A DNA stretch of 64,000 nt, taken from the NCBI GenBank assembly GCA_036382855.1, contig DASVPO010000009.1, forward strand, positions 226,233 to 290,232. The letters are read 5' to 3'. Shown one piece after another: positions 16,869-26,374 of this stretch. The position numbers were made by a program, and so were the translations under genes. The notes beneath the pieces are model-generated. The model worked only from the letters and a program-made list of their open reading frames with translations, searched no databases and had not been told where the DNA came from. Every line of letters starts with the position of its first letter. Within the stretch, counting starts at the first letter, position 1. This DNA is from DASVTR01 sp036382855 (GTDB lineage: Bacteria > Acidobacteriota > Blastocatellia > Pyrinomonadales > Pyrinomonadaceae).

Positions 16869-17939
16869 CTACTGTATAAAACGCATCACCATGTCGCTCA
16901 TGGGCCCGGCCAGCAAAGGGGCCAGCAACGCGACGAGTCTTGGTATATAGACGGAAATAGAGAGGGCCAATCCGCGCTCCTGTAGCCATTTTTCACGCGC
17001 AGGTTCCGCCTGAAACTCATCGCTGGTAATCAACTTGCAGGCCCGACTTCGCAGTATCAGGATTGCCGGTAGATAGACGGCCACGAGGATGAGTGTATAA
17101 GTTGCTGCTTCGATGTAAGTAAGCGTGGTAGCCAGACCGACGACCGCTTTGATGAGCGGGCCGGACGCAGGGTTCTTATCATCGAGAGGCAAAAAGGAGG
17201 TGGACCAGTGAAAGGTCGTGCTGAGCCGCAGCGTGCTGGTCACAAGCTGGACCATCCCCGTGTAGAGCAGAAGGCGAAGCAGTTTTGTCCGTTTGGAGAT
17301 TTCCGCTTCAGACGTTTGGCGTTCCTTTTCAACCGGCCAGAGAATCGCACAGCTTAAAAGCACCAGCAGAAAAGCAGCCGTGTAGCTGAGAGCGATAATC
17401 CAGTTTGAGACGGCGATGACGCTCGGCAGTTCGATGGTCGCCGTGCAGGCTAGAAACTGGTTCACGAGCCGGTTGTTTGTATAGTCTGCCGAACAGCGCA
17501 CCAGCGAATTGATATTCGGCTCACGAGACAGGAAGAGAACGAAAGCCAGCAGTGTCAGCAGAATCATGGAGCCTGCAAACGCTTGCTGGTAGCGACGCGA
17601 GCGACCGGCAATCACGTTCCAGACGATGTAAACGCCGATGACGATAGTGCCCACGCAGGCCAGTATGTTCAACCCGACCGTGAACAACCAGAGGAAGCGA
17701 CCTTGAATAACAGTCGCTTTAACAGCGCCCGCCGTGTTGAAGCAACACAGGTTGTTATCTTTGAGTAACTGCGTGATGTTTATCGCCTGACACCCGGCCG
17801 CCAACGTACTCCCGCATAAGACGAGAGCATCAATCAGCATGTCATACATGACGAAGATGAGCAGGGTCAGCAGGAGCGGGGCTAGCGCTTCGAGATAGCC
17901 TCCCAGTTGCGCCGGTGTGAAGTTCCTAAGGAGTTTCAT
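16869..17939 (-). CDS. Multi-pass membrane protein of unknown function
   Basis: The 356-residue protein has roughly seven hydrophobic segments, for example near residues 20-42, 83-108, 120-137, 180-203, 225-240, 265-293 and 325-347. Between the early helices are Cys-containing loops (CGSTLAAGC, NNLCCF, VRCSADY, LACTAT) that could form disulfides outside the cytoplasm. I recognise no family. The stop lies 21 bases before the JAMM gene start, so they are probably one transcript. Confidence 0.6.
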   Translation of the reverse strand: MKLLRNFTPAQLGGYLEALAPLLLTLLIFVMYDMLIDALVLCGSTLAAGCQAINITQLLKDNNLCCFNTAGAVKATVIQGRFLWLFTVGLNILACVGTIVIGVYIVWNVIAGRSRRYQQAFAGSMILLTLLAFVLFLSREPNINSLVRCSADYTNNRLVNQFLACTATIELPSVIAVSNWIIALSYTAAFLLVLLSCAILWPVEKERQTSEAEISKRTKLLRLLLYTGMVQLVTSTLRLSTTFHWSTSFLPLDDKNPASGPLIKAVVGLATTLTYIEAATYTLILVAVYLPAILILRSRACKLITSDEFQAEPAREKWLQERGLALSISVYIPRLVALLAPLLAGPMSDMVMRFIQ

Positions 17940-18079
17940 GCGAGCGTCCTAGTAGGGATTCAAGCTAAGGTTGCAACACCTCGCCGTCCTGTGCGCGAGC
18001 AACACCAGCGGCCAGCACAAAACGGAACAGGGAACGAGAAAGCCATTCGTCCCCGCATCACATTTCAACTCTACTCACA

Positions 18080-19264
<1,185 letters not shown>

Positions 19265-19277
19265 GCTTTGATTCTCC

Positions 19278-21161
19278 TTAAACTTTTCCAGGTTCGTCCA
19301 TAAACTCCGAGGGCTCTTCGCCCGTCGGACTCTGGACTCTGGACTTTGGACTTTGAACTTCGACTATCTTCAGCCTCAACTCTTCCAACTGCTTTGCGTC
19401 AACCTCGCCCGGCGCGTCAATCATCAAATCCGCTGCGGACGCCGTTTTCGGGAAAGCCATCAAGTCGCGTATGTTCTCGATGCCTGTGAGGGCCATCAGG
19501 AGGCGTTCGATGCCGGACGCGATGCCGCCGTGCGGCGGCGTGCCGTATTCGAGCGCGTCAAGGAAGAAACCGAAACGCGCGCGCGCCTTCTCCTGCGTTA
19601 GTCCCAGAGCCTTGAAGACGAGACCCTGCACCTCTCTCTGGTGAATACGAATCGAGCCGCCCGCTGCTTCCACTCCGTTAACGACCGTATCATAAGCCTT
19701 GGCCCGCAGTTGGCCCAACAGAGCCGTCTCGCCATCTTCAACCGCCCGCTTCAGGAGCGGCAAATCTTCGTCGAGCGGCGACGTGAACGGATGATGCATC
19801 GCATAATAACGCCCATCTTCTTCGTTAAACTCGAACATCGGAAACTCAGTCACCCACAGCGGCATGTAAACATCCTGCGGAATCAGCTTTCCGCGCCGCG
19901 CGATTTCAACGCGCAACGCGCCGAGGCTCGCCGCCACGACCTTCGCTTTGCCCGCAACAATCAACACCGCATCATTCTTGCCAGCTCCGGCTTCATCAGC
20001 CAGCCGCGTCACAACATCATGGCCCAGCGGCTTCAGCAGCGATGACGATAGCTCGTCCGAGAGCTTAATCCACGCCAGAGCAGTTGCGCCGTAACGCTTG
20101 GCGTATTCCTGCAATTCGTCCAGAGCTTTTCTTGACAGCGAAGCGCCGCCCTGAACGACGATGCCCTTCACTTCGCCGCCCGCCGAGAGCGCGGAGGCGA
20201 AAGGCGCGAACGTCGTTCCCTCAAGCGCGGGCGACAAATCGCGCAACTCCATCCCGAAACGCAGGTCTGGTTTATCCGAGCCGTAACGCCGCATCGCTTC
20301 CTCATACGTCAGGCGCGGAAACGGCAAAGGTAATTCGATGCCCGCCAGACGGAAGACGCGCGCAAACAGTCCCTCTATTAACGTGTAAACCTGTTCGGGC
20401 GAAGCGAAGCTCAATTCAACGTCCAACTGCGTAAACTCCGGCTGTCGGTCGGCCCTCAAATCTTCATCGCGAAAGCAGCGCGCAATCTGGTAATACTTAT
20501 CAAGGCCCGCAATCATGCAGAGTTGCTTAAAGAGTTGCGGCGATTGCGGCAGCGCGAAGAATTTTCCGGGCTGTATGCGCGAGGGCACTATGTAATCGCG
20601 CGCACCTTCGGGCGTTGACTTGATCAGGATAGGCGTCTCGATTTCCGTGAAGCCCTGCTCATCCATGTAGCGACGGATCTCTGCGACGACGCGCGCGCGC
20701 AGCCGCAGGTTCGTCTGCAATTGCGGACGACGCAAATCCAGATAGCGATACTTCAAACGCAAATCTTCGCTCGCTAAGGCATCCGACGAGACCATCTCAA
20801 GCTGGAAGGGCAGCGTGCGCGCGTCGTTGAGAATCAACAAGCGGCTGGCGCTCACCTCAACGTCGCCCGTCGCTATCTTCGGATTGCGCTGCCCCTCTTC
20901 GCGCAGCACGACCTCGCCCGTCACGGCGATAACGTATTCGCCGCGCACGTCCTTCGCCTTAGCGTGCGCCTCTGGCGCAACATCTGCATTGAAGACGACC
21001 TGCGTAATGCCGTCGCGGTCGCGCAAATCGAAGAAGGTCAGCGGGCCGAAATCGCGACGGCGAGCGACCCAGCCCATCAGCGTGACAGTCTCTCCGACGG
21101 CACTCGTCGTAAGCGCTCCGCACGAATGCGTGCGCTGCAAATTTCCAAGGTTATCCAACAT
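19278..21161 (-). CDS. aspS: Aspartyl-tRNA synthetase
   Basis: The 627-residue class II synthetase is of the bacterial type. It has an N-terminal OB fold (VTLMGWVARRRDFGPLTFFDL), motif 2 (ARCFRDEDLRADRQPEFTQLD), a GAD insertion, and motif 3 (GIASGIERLLMALTG). It charges tRNA-Asp; whether it also charges tRNA-Asn cannot be decided here. The last 25 residues (from QSPKSRVQSP) follow the usual end of the enzyme. The first part of this tail is encoded by tandem AAAGTCC-type heptamers at 19327-19358, an acquired extension. The gene starts two bases after the DUF1572 stop. Confidence 0.96.
   Translation of the reverse strand: MLDNLGNLQRTHSCGALTTSAVGETVTLMGWVARRRDFGPLTFFDLRDRDGITQVVFNADVAPEAHAKAKDVRGEYVIAVTGEVVLREEGQRNPKIATGDVEVSASRLLILNDARTLPFQLEMVSSDALASEDLRLKYRYLDLRRPQLQTNLRLRARVVAEIRRYMDEQGFTEIETPILIKSTPEGARDYIVPSRIQPGKFFALPQSPQLFKQLCMIAGLDKYYQIARCFRDEDLRADRQPEFTQLDVELSFASPEQVYTLIEGLFARVFRLAGIELPLPFPRLTYEEAMRRYGSDKPDLRFGMELRDLSPALEGTTFAPFASALSAGGEVKGIVVQGGASLSRKALDELQEYAKRYGATALAWIKLSDELSSSLLKPLGHDVVTRLADEAGAGKNDAVLIVAGKAKVVAASLGALRVEIARRGKLIPQDVYMPLWVTEFPMFEFNEEDGRYYAMHHPFTSPLDEDLPLLKRAVEDGETALLGQLRAKAYDTVVNGVEAAGGSIRIHQREVQGLVFKALGLTQEKARARFGFFLDALEYGTPPHGGIASGIERLLMALTGIENIRDLMAFPKTASAADLMIDAPGEVDAKQLEELRLKIVEVQSPKSRVQSPTGEEPSEFMDEPGKV
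19327..19358 (-). repeat. Heptamer array (AAAGTCC/AGAGTCC) inside the aspS 3' coding end
   Basis: On the minus strand about four units (CAAAGTC, CAAAGTC, CAGAGTC, CAGAGTC) lie in frame and encode VQSPKSRVQSP. Only one arm is present, unlike the intergenic copies at 6880 and 51208. The stop codon follows about 50 bases later in non-repeat sequence. Confidence 0.85.
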
Positions 21162-21163
21162 AG

Positions 21164-21775
21164 TTATTGTTTCTTCGTTTCCGCTTCGCGGCTGAAATCG
21201 AGCGGCGATTGAAAACGTTTCTCGCGCGATGAGCCTGCCGCGTTCTCCTTCAGGTACGCGTTAAACTCCGCCGATTTGTTGCGCGGAATACTCAGGCTCT
21301 TCCACTCAGCTGACCTGAAATGTTTCGCCAGAAAAACTATCTGGCCGATGTGATAAGCGTAGTGCGTCAATTGCCGGTTGATGGCTTCGACGACCGTATG
21401 CTCCTCGCCCCTGATTAAAATTTTCGTTCCGAAATCTTCCGGCCGCAAAGGCTCAAGCGCGCCGAACAAACAACTCCAACCCCTCTCCCATTCAGCCAGC
21501 AACTCCGCTTTGCTCGTCTCCTTAGTGATGACAAACTCCATGTCGCGATGGCGCGAAGGCTTCTCTCCGTCGGTCGTCAGGAAATCCGTCCAACGCGAAA
21601 GCATGTTGCCGCTGATGTGCTTGATGATGACGGCGATGCTGTTGGCCTCTTCGTCCAAGGCCAGAAAAAACTCCTCGTCGCTCGTTTGCGCGAAGGCTTT
21701 TTCAGCCAGCGCCTTATAGTCTTTGAAAGTACTGATGGCATCATCCAGATAATGCTGCACGAAGGAATCGTTCAT
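21164..21775 (-). CDS. DUF1572/DinB-superfamily protein
   Basis: The 203-residue four-helix-bundle-type protein has HYLDDAISTFKDY at the start, the metal-site-like ANSIAVIIKHISGNMLSRW, and HYAYHIGQIVFLAKHF, the typical C-terminal His motif of DinB-like proteins. Such proteins bind a divalent metal with three His; some are thiol-dependent transferases, but the role of DUF1572 members is unknown. It lies between hisS (three-base gap) and aspS (two-base gap), so it is translated with two tRNA synthetases. That may be chance or a damage-related link. Confidence 0.82.
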   Translation of the reverse strand: MNDSFVQHYLDDAISTFKDYKALAEKAFAQTSDEEFFLALDEEANSIAVIIKHISGNMLSRWTDFLTTDGEKPSRHRDMEFVITKETSKAELLAEWERGWSCLFGALEPLRPEDFGTKILIRGEEHTVVEAINRQLTHYAYHIGQIVFLAKHFRSAEWKSLSIPRNKSAEFNAYLKENAAGSSREKRFQSPLDFSREAETKKQ

Positions 21776-21778
21776 AGT

Positions 21779-23170
21779 TTAACTTCGCTTGAGCTTCTCG
21801 CGCACCGTCTCTGCCACACTCGCGCGCGCCAATGTCTGCTGTTCGCCTGTCGCCATATCTTTGAGCGCGACCTCGCCGCGCTCGCGTTCCGTTTCACCCA
21901 TCACGACGACGAACGGAATCCCTCGCGACGACGCATACTTGAACTGCTTTCCGAGCTTGTCCGCCTCCGGGTAAACGTCAACGCGAAGACCCGCGCCGCG
22001 CAACTCCGCCGCCAGCGCGAGCGCTTCACCGACGGCCTCTTCATTCCAGAGAGTGACCATCACACCGGCCGCCGCGCCCATGAGCGCCTGCGGAAACATC
22101 TCGCGCTCCGTCATCACGACGATGATGCGTTCTAAGCCCAACGAGAAACCGCAGGCCGGAACATCCTGCCCGGAAAACATTCCGACCAGATTATCGTAGC
22201 GCCCGCCGCCGCCGAGGCTGCCCGCCAGATCAGGCACTTTGATTTCCATAATCGCGCCCGTGTAATAAGAGAGTCCGCGCGCGAGGCTCGGGTCAATCCT
22301 GATGTGCGCGCCCGCTGGCGTTGCGGCAGCAAGCTGCACAACCGAGCGCAACTCGTCAATCCCACGCGCGCCCGCCTCATGGTCGCCCACAAACTCTACT
22401 AGACGGCCAAGCGTTGCAGCATTGAGCGCCGCAGGCGTCGTCGTAATCGAATCATCGGTCAACTCGGCCGCGTGTTCCAGCGCCGCAAGGCTTTCAAAGA
22501 ACGACAACAATCTCTCGCCCGCTTCCGCCGCGATGCCGCGCTCGCCTAGTTCGCCGGAAACTCCTTCACGACCAATCTTGTCAAGCTTGTCGAGCGCAAC
22601 CAGCGCGTCCGACTGTTGCTCAATTGAAACGCCCGCCGCATCGAGCACGCCCGTCAACACCTGCCTGTGATTCAGCCGCATCGTGAAATTATTAAAGCCA
22701 AGCTGCTTGAGCGCATCGCAGGCGGCCGCGCATAATTCCGCTTCGATCAACATCGAACGCGAGCCGAGCGCGTCAACATCACACTGGTAAAACTCCCTGA
22801 AGCGACCATGCGCCGGACGGTCTGCGCGCCACACGGGCTGTATCTGGTAGCGCTTGAAAAACTTCGGCAGGCTCGCCCTGTATTCCGCCACCACGCGCGC
22901 CAGCGGCACTGTCAAATCGTAGCGCAAAGCAAGGTCGGCTGCGCCCGTTGATTCATGCACGCCGCGCTTCAGTATTTTGAAGATGAGCTGGCTGCCTTCC
23001 TCGCCATACTTGCCGGAGAGCGTCTCTATGTTTTCGACCGCAGGCGTCTCCAGCGGCTCGAACCCGTAGCGCTCATAGACCTCCTTGATGCGGCCAATCA
23101 CATACTCGCGCCGCCTCACATCGGCTGGCAAAAAATCGCGCATCCCGCGCGCCGGTTGAGTCTTAGCCAT
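21779..23170 (-). CDS. hisS: Histidyl-tRNA synthetase
   Basis: The 463-residue class II synthetase has GMRDFLP at the N-terminus, motif 2 (QIQPVWRADRPAHGRFREFYQ), the histidine-specific GLSYYTG and GGGRYDNLVG motifs, and motif 3 (GFSLGLERI). A C-terminal anticodon-binding domain ends the protein (AAELRGAGLRVDVYPEADKLGKQ...). It charges tRNA-His in the cytoplasm. The ATG at 23170 lies five bases from a GTGATGA repeat, so its Shine-Dalgarno is missing. It is followed at once by the DUF1572 gene and aspS. Confidence 0.96.
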   Translation of the reverse strand: MAKTQPARGMRDFLPADVRRREYVIGRIKEVYERYGFEPLETPAVENIETLSGKYGEEGSQLIFKILKRGVHESTGAADLALRYDLTVPLARVVAEYRASLPKFFKRYQIQPVWRADRPAHGRFREFYQCDVDALGSRSMLIEAELCAAACDALKQLGFNNFTMRLNHRQVLTGVLDAAGVSIEQQSDALVALDKLDKIGREGVSGELGERGIAAEAGERLLSFFESLAALEHAAELTDDSITTTPAALNAATLGRLVEFVGDHEAGARGIDELRSVVQLAAATPAGAHIRIDPSLARGLSYYTGAIMEIKVPDLAGSLGGGGRYDNLVGMFSGQDVPACGFSLGLERIIVVMTEREMFPQALMGAAAGVMVTLWNEEAVGEALALAAELRGAGLRVDVYPEADKLGKQFKYASSRGIPFVVVMGETERERGEVALKDMATGEQQTLARASVAETVREKLKRS

Positions 23171-23175
23171 AACTC

Positions 23176-23265
23176 AAGTGATGAGTAATGAGTGATGAGT
23201 AATGAGTGATGAGCAGAAAGCTGTTCGTCTTTCACTCATCACTCATTACTCATCACTCATCACTT
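23176..23265. repeat. Heptamer hairpin, GTGATGA family, copy 3
   Basis: Both arms mix GTGATGA and GTAATGA units and are largely complementary around the loop CAGAAAGCTGTTCGTCTTT. The right arm, on the minus strand, encodes the Ser-Asp-Glu end and TGA of the carbonic-anhydrase-like gene. The left arm ends five bases from the hisS start. Confidence 0.92.
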
Positions 23266-23765
23266 TTATAAGCCCTCGTATACTCTATGTAGTTTTTCCA
23301 GAACACTTCGAGGCCAGCAACCTCTTCATCGTTGAGCGGGCGCTTGATGCGCGCGGGCGCGCCGATGACGAGCGAGCGCGGCGGAATCTGCGTGCCGGGT
23401 GCGACGAGCGCTCCGGCGGCAACGAGCGACTGCGCGCCGACGCGCACTCCGTCCATCACGATTGAACCCATTCCAATCAGGCATCCTCGCTCGATATGGC
23501 AGCCGTGCAGCGTCGCGTTGTGCCCGACCGTCACTTCGTCTTCGAGGATGGTGGCGTGCGTGCCGTTGGTGACGTGTATGACCGTACCGTCCTGTATGTT
23601 TGTACGGTTGCCGATGCGTATGTAGAAACAATCGCCGCGCACCGTCGCGTTAAACCAGACGGAAGCCTCTTCGCCAATCGAGACATCGCCGATAATCTGC
23701 GCGCTCTCTTCGATAAAGGCTGTCGGATGAATCTGCGGGTGCTTGCCCTGAAACGGTCTAATCAT
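23253..23765 (-). CDS. Gamma-carbonic-anhydrase-family (left-handed beta-helix) protein
   Basis: The 170-residue hexapeptide-repeat protein has metal-site histidines in VIHV and VGHNATLHGC, and residues typical of the family such as VRGDCFYIRIGNRTNIQDG and VIGAPARIKRPL. Family members (PaaY/YrdA/CaiE type) are trimeric; some hydrate CO2 or act as thioesterases, and many have no known activity. The catalytic Glu loop of true archaeal Cam is not apparent. The end (Tyr-Lys-Ser-Asp-Glu) is partly encoded by a GTGATGA repeat. It heads the hisS-DUF1572-aspS-dehydrogenase run. Confidence 0.9.
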   Translation of the reverse strand: MIRPFQGKHPQIHPTAFIEESAQIIGDVSIGEEASVWFNATVRGDCFYIRIGNRTNIQDGTVIHVTNGTHATILEDEVTVGHNATLHGCHIERGCLIGMGSIVMDGVRVGAQSLVAAGALVAPGTQIPPRSLVIGAPARIKRPLNDEEVAGLEVFWKNYIEYTRAYKSDE

Positions 23766-23978
23766 AACGAGCCGCCAGCAGTCTGAACAGACTCCTTTCT
23801 CCTCCGGCTGATGAAAGGCAAAACGGTAACATGCGGCACAAACAAGAGCAAGGACGATGGCGGCAGCGATGACCGTTGAAAAAAGCAGTACTCAATCATC
23901 GGAGCCGCCCTCTCATCCCTCGCCCTCAATTGCTTCCCACTTGATTTTCTACTGCCTACATGCGAGAGTGCGCGCTGG

Positions 23979-24587
23979 ATGATGAAGGTCACGACATCAC
24001 ATCAAAGGCGAAGCAGCGCGGCCGTCAAACTTCTGCTACTACTGCTGCCTTTAATAGCGGGAGCTTCCTGCGGCGGCTCGCTGTATAAGGTCAAGCCGGT
24101 GGTGAATGCGCCGGTTAATGTGCCAGCCGGAAGGGCCGCTGCGGGCGGCATCGAGTTGCGCGCCGTGCCGCTGCTGACCGACGAAGAGAGCCAGAGGCTT
24201 TTTGAAGCCAACCTGCTGCTGGCCGGATTGCTTCCCGTGCGCGTTGAGTTAAGCAACGAAAGCGGAGCGCCGCTGGATTTCAAGCGCGTGCGTTTTCGCC
24301 TGCGCGCAGAGTCGGGCAAAGACTGGAAGTACCGCAACGCCAAGCAGGCCGTCTCGCGTATCCTCGATGCCAATCAGGTCTTTCTCTACAACCCCAACTC
24401 GCGCACCGCATTCGAAGCGGCCTTCCGCGCACACGCACTCGACCTTCAGACGCCGCTTGCGGCCAATCAGTCGCGGCGCGGACTCATCTTTTTCCAGACG
24501 CCCAAGAAGGATGCTGTCGAAAGCCCGCGCGGGCTGGTGCTCAGCGTCGAAGGATTGCCGCAGCCTCTGGAGTTAAGATTAAACTGA
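23979..24587 (+). CDS. Putative lipoprotein of unknown function
   Basis: The 202-residue product has a basic start, a run of leucines and the sequence GASCGG, an acceptable lipobox with Cys near residue 31. The mature part alternates short strands (GGIELRAVPLL, LLPVRVELSNESGAPLDFKRVRFRL), suggesting an immunoglobulin-like beta fold in which the conserved-looking LLPVRVELSNES may be the core. I recognise no family. It is divergent from the carbonic-anhydrase gene and convergent with the B12-binding gene. Two adjacent ATGs (23979, 23982) could start it. Confidence 0.6.
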   Translation: MMKVTTSHQRRSSAAVKLLLLLLPLIAGASCGGSLYKVKPVVNAPVNVPAGRAAAGGIELRAVPLLTDEESQRLFEANLLLAGLLPVRVELSNESGAPLDFKRVRFRLRAESGKDWKYRNAKQAVSRILDANQVFLYNPNSRTAFEAAFRAHALDLQTPLAANQSRRGLIFFQTPKKDAVESPRGLVLSVEGLPQPLELRLN

Positions 24588-24617
24588 CCTGCGTTAACTT
24601 CCGAAAGACTCCGCGCT

Positions 24618-25679
24618 TCACGCTGCTAATCGTGTCGCGACTGCGACTGACTGCTGTGCATCGTGTGCGCAGCCGTCGGCCCCTATGCTCTGCCACAATT
24701 CCGGCGCGACGTTGAAAGGATAGCCGCCCACAATAATCTTCACGTCCCGCGTTTCATCAGACGAACGCACGGCATCAATCAACCCTGCGACGGCGCGCAC
24801 ATGCGGCGTAATGGTAACGGAGATGGCGAGCACATCCGGCTCGCGCTCCGCAACTGTTTCCAAGACACTTGCGGTCGGCGCATTCGCGCCAAGACAAAAT
24901 GTGTTCCAGCCCTCCATCTCGAAGAAGTCTGAGACCATGCGCACGCCTATCTCATGCAGGTCTCCGGCTACGCACGTTGCCAATAGCTTGCGCCCGTTCT
25001 TCTCCGCGCCGGAGAGATGCGGGTAAAGCTGCGACATGATGAGTTGTGTTGCCGCCGTGCAGTAGTGCTCCTGCGCGACGCTCAGCAGGTTCATCTGCCA
25101 GAGCCTACCGATTTCATGCTGGCAACGCTGAAAGACGTGCAGGTAAATATCGCTGATGCTTGCGCCCTCATCAACCGCCTCAAGAATCAGCCGGCTCGCT
25201 ATGTGACGCTCGCCGCGCAAGAGAGCGTTGAGATACTGCTTCGCCAGCGCGGCGAGCGGCTGCGAATCGCCCATAAAAGTCGGCTGGTCTGAAGGCAACT
25301 GCGGTAGATGCCTGAGTCCTGTCTCGATGTATTCAATCGCCAACGCGCCCATCTCTGCCGGAAGCTCCTGCCGCAATGAATCGCGCATCACCTCAAGATT
25401 CCTTGCGAGGTCGCAGGCAGGGACGCCGCGCCCTTCCAGCATCACCTTGGCCCACGCTATGTAGTCCGCAAACAGAGAGGGCTGCGAAGCTGCGATTGAC
25501 TCCGTCAGGTAAGAGAGATGAAAGCCTGCGTCCTGCAAGCACTTTGCGCGGCCCGCCGCACCGTAACGCGCGAGGAGTTCCGGCTGAAGCTCATACTGGC
25601 GCGTCGTAATGATTTCGGCCAGCCGGTCGCGCCGCGCGTTAATCAGTTGGCCCGCTTCCCTGTTTAGTTCCTGCTCCAT
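24618..25679 (-). CDS. Cobalamin-binding protein with CarH-like photoreceptor motif
   Basis: The product is 353 residues. The N-terminal 140 residues are helical and not recognised; there is no MerR helix-turn-helix. Residues 143-225 form a B12-binding cap helical bundle with W194-x9-E204-H205, the motif used by CarH/LitR-type light sensors to hold adenosylcobalamin. A Rossmann B12-binding domain follows with D240-x-H242-x2-G245 (the lower cobalt ligand) and VGGYPF near 317. The residue after Trp194 is Gln, where CarH has the His that bonds cobalt after illumination. So it may be a light or cobalamin sensor without its own DNA-binding domain, or a corrinoid protein. The ABM gene upstream is 17 bases away. 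Confidence 0.8.
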   Translation of the reverse strand: MEQELNREAGQLINARRDRLAEIITTRQYELQPELLARYGAAGRAKCLQDAGFHLSYLTESIAASQPSLFADYIAWAKVMLEGRGVPACDLARNLEVMRDSLRQELPAEMGALAIEYIETGLRHLPQLPSDQPTFMGDSQPLAALAKQYLNALLRGERHIASRLILEAVDEGASISDIYLHVFQRCQHEIGRLWQMNLLSVAQEHYCTAATQLIMSQLYPHLSGAEKNGRKLLATCVAGDLHEIGVRMVSDFFEMEGWNTFCLGANAPTASVLETVAEREPDVLAISVTITPHVRAVAGLIDAVRSSDETRDVKIIVGGYPFNVAPELWQSIGADGCAHDAQQSVAVATRLAA

Positions 25680-25696
25680 GATTTATCGTTGTCTGC

Positions 25697-26053
25697 TTAT
25701 GAACTGACCTGCTCAAAATAACGAAGCGAAGCGCTCTTCGGCACTAATTTCAGGCCCTTCGGAATCGCTTTGTGTGACTCGTGGTAGAGATGGCTATGAT
25801 GCCAGACTTTGAAGCTCTGTTCATCAGTCCAGTAGGTGAACAGCCAAATCTCATCCGGGTTATCCAGGGGGCTGAGCACTTCGAGCCGCACAAAGCCGGG
25901 CGCATCCTCAACCAGATGCGGCCGCTCTCTGAAAGCTTGCCTGACCTGCTCCGTCATCTCGTTGGCGACCGTGAATCTGCTGAGCGCAATAAAAGCCGGA
26001 ATGCGAACGCCAGCAGCAACGCTTTCCAGCGCACTGCTCAAAACTTCCCTCAC
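25697..26053 (-). CDS. ABM-domain monooxygenase-like protein
   Basis: The 118-residue protein forms one antibiotic-biosynthesis-monooxygenase (dimeric ferredoxin-like) domain. It has PAFIALSRFTVANEMTEQVR, the EDAPGFVRLEVL strand and WHHSHLYHESHKAIPKGLKL, where the His-rich stretch could contact a substrate such as heme or a quinone. Relatives include heme-degrading IsdG-type and quinol monooxygenases; which applies is not clear. It precedes the cobalamin-binding gene by 17 bases and probably shares its transcript. Confidence 0.8.
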   Translation of the reverse strand: MREVLSSALESVAAGVRIPAFIALSRFTVANEMTEQVRQAFRERPHLVEDAPGFVRLEVLSPLDNPDEIWLFTYWTDEQSFKVWHHSHLYHESHKAIPKGLKLVPKSASLRYFEQVSS

Positions 26054-26218
26054 TCTTTTCGTCCTCCTTGCTGGTGATTGCGGTTAGACAGTGGGCTAAC
26101 AGTAACACCCGGACGCGTATATATGTATGTAGTTTTAGTCACATTTTATACTCTACTTTCGGCAATCCTTTGAAAGGGCGTGAAAAGAGTATAAGCTCAG
26201 GGCGCGAAAGGCGTGCGG

Positions 26219-26326
26219 ATGTCCGTCGAAGAGAACAAACAGGTCGTCCGGCGATTCTACGGAGAACTCTGGAACAAGCGCCAAATCAACATCGCGGGCG
26301 ACATTAACGGTAATAAGCCGCAATGA
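26219..26326 (+). pseudogene. N-terminal remnant of a SnoaL-like/ester-cyclase gene
   Basis: The 35-codon frame begins ATG TCC GTC GAA and translates to MSVEENKQVVRRFYGELWNK and a few more residues, the classic start of SnoaL-like polyketide-cyclase-fold proteins (about 130-150 residues). It then meets stop codons, and no continuation is seen in any frame before the next gene. It looks like the decayed stump of a deleted gene. A short genuine peptide is possible but less likely. Confidence 0.6.
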
Positions 26327-26374
26327 TAACGCGCCGGAAACGTGCGACACATCACTTAAGGAGAGTTTGAGCTT

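Noticed and set aside
24618..25679. Cobalamin riboswitch near the B12-binding gene
   Set aside because: The upstream region has no B12-box-like sequence that I could identify.
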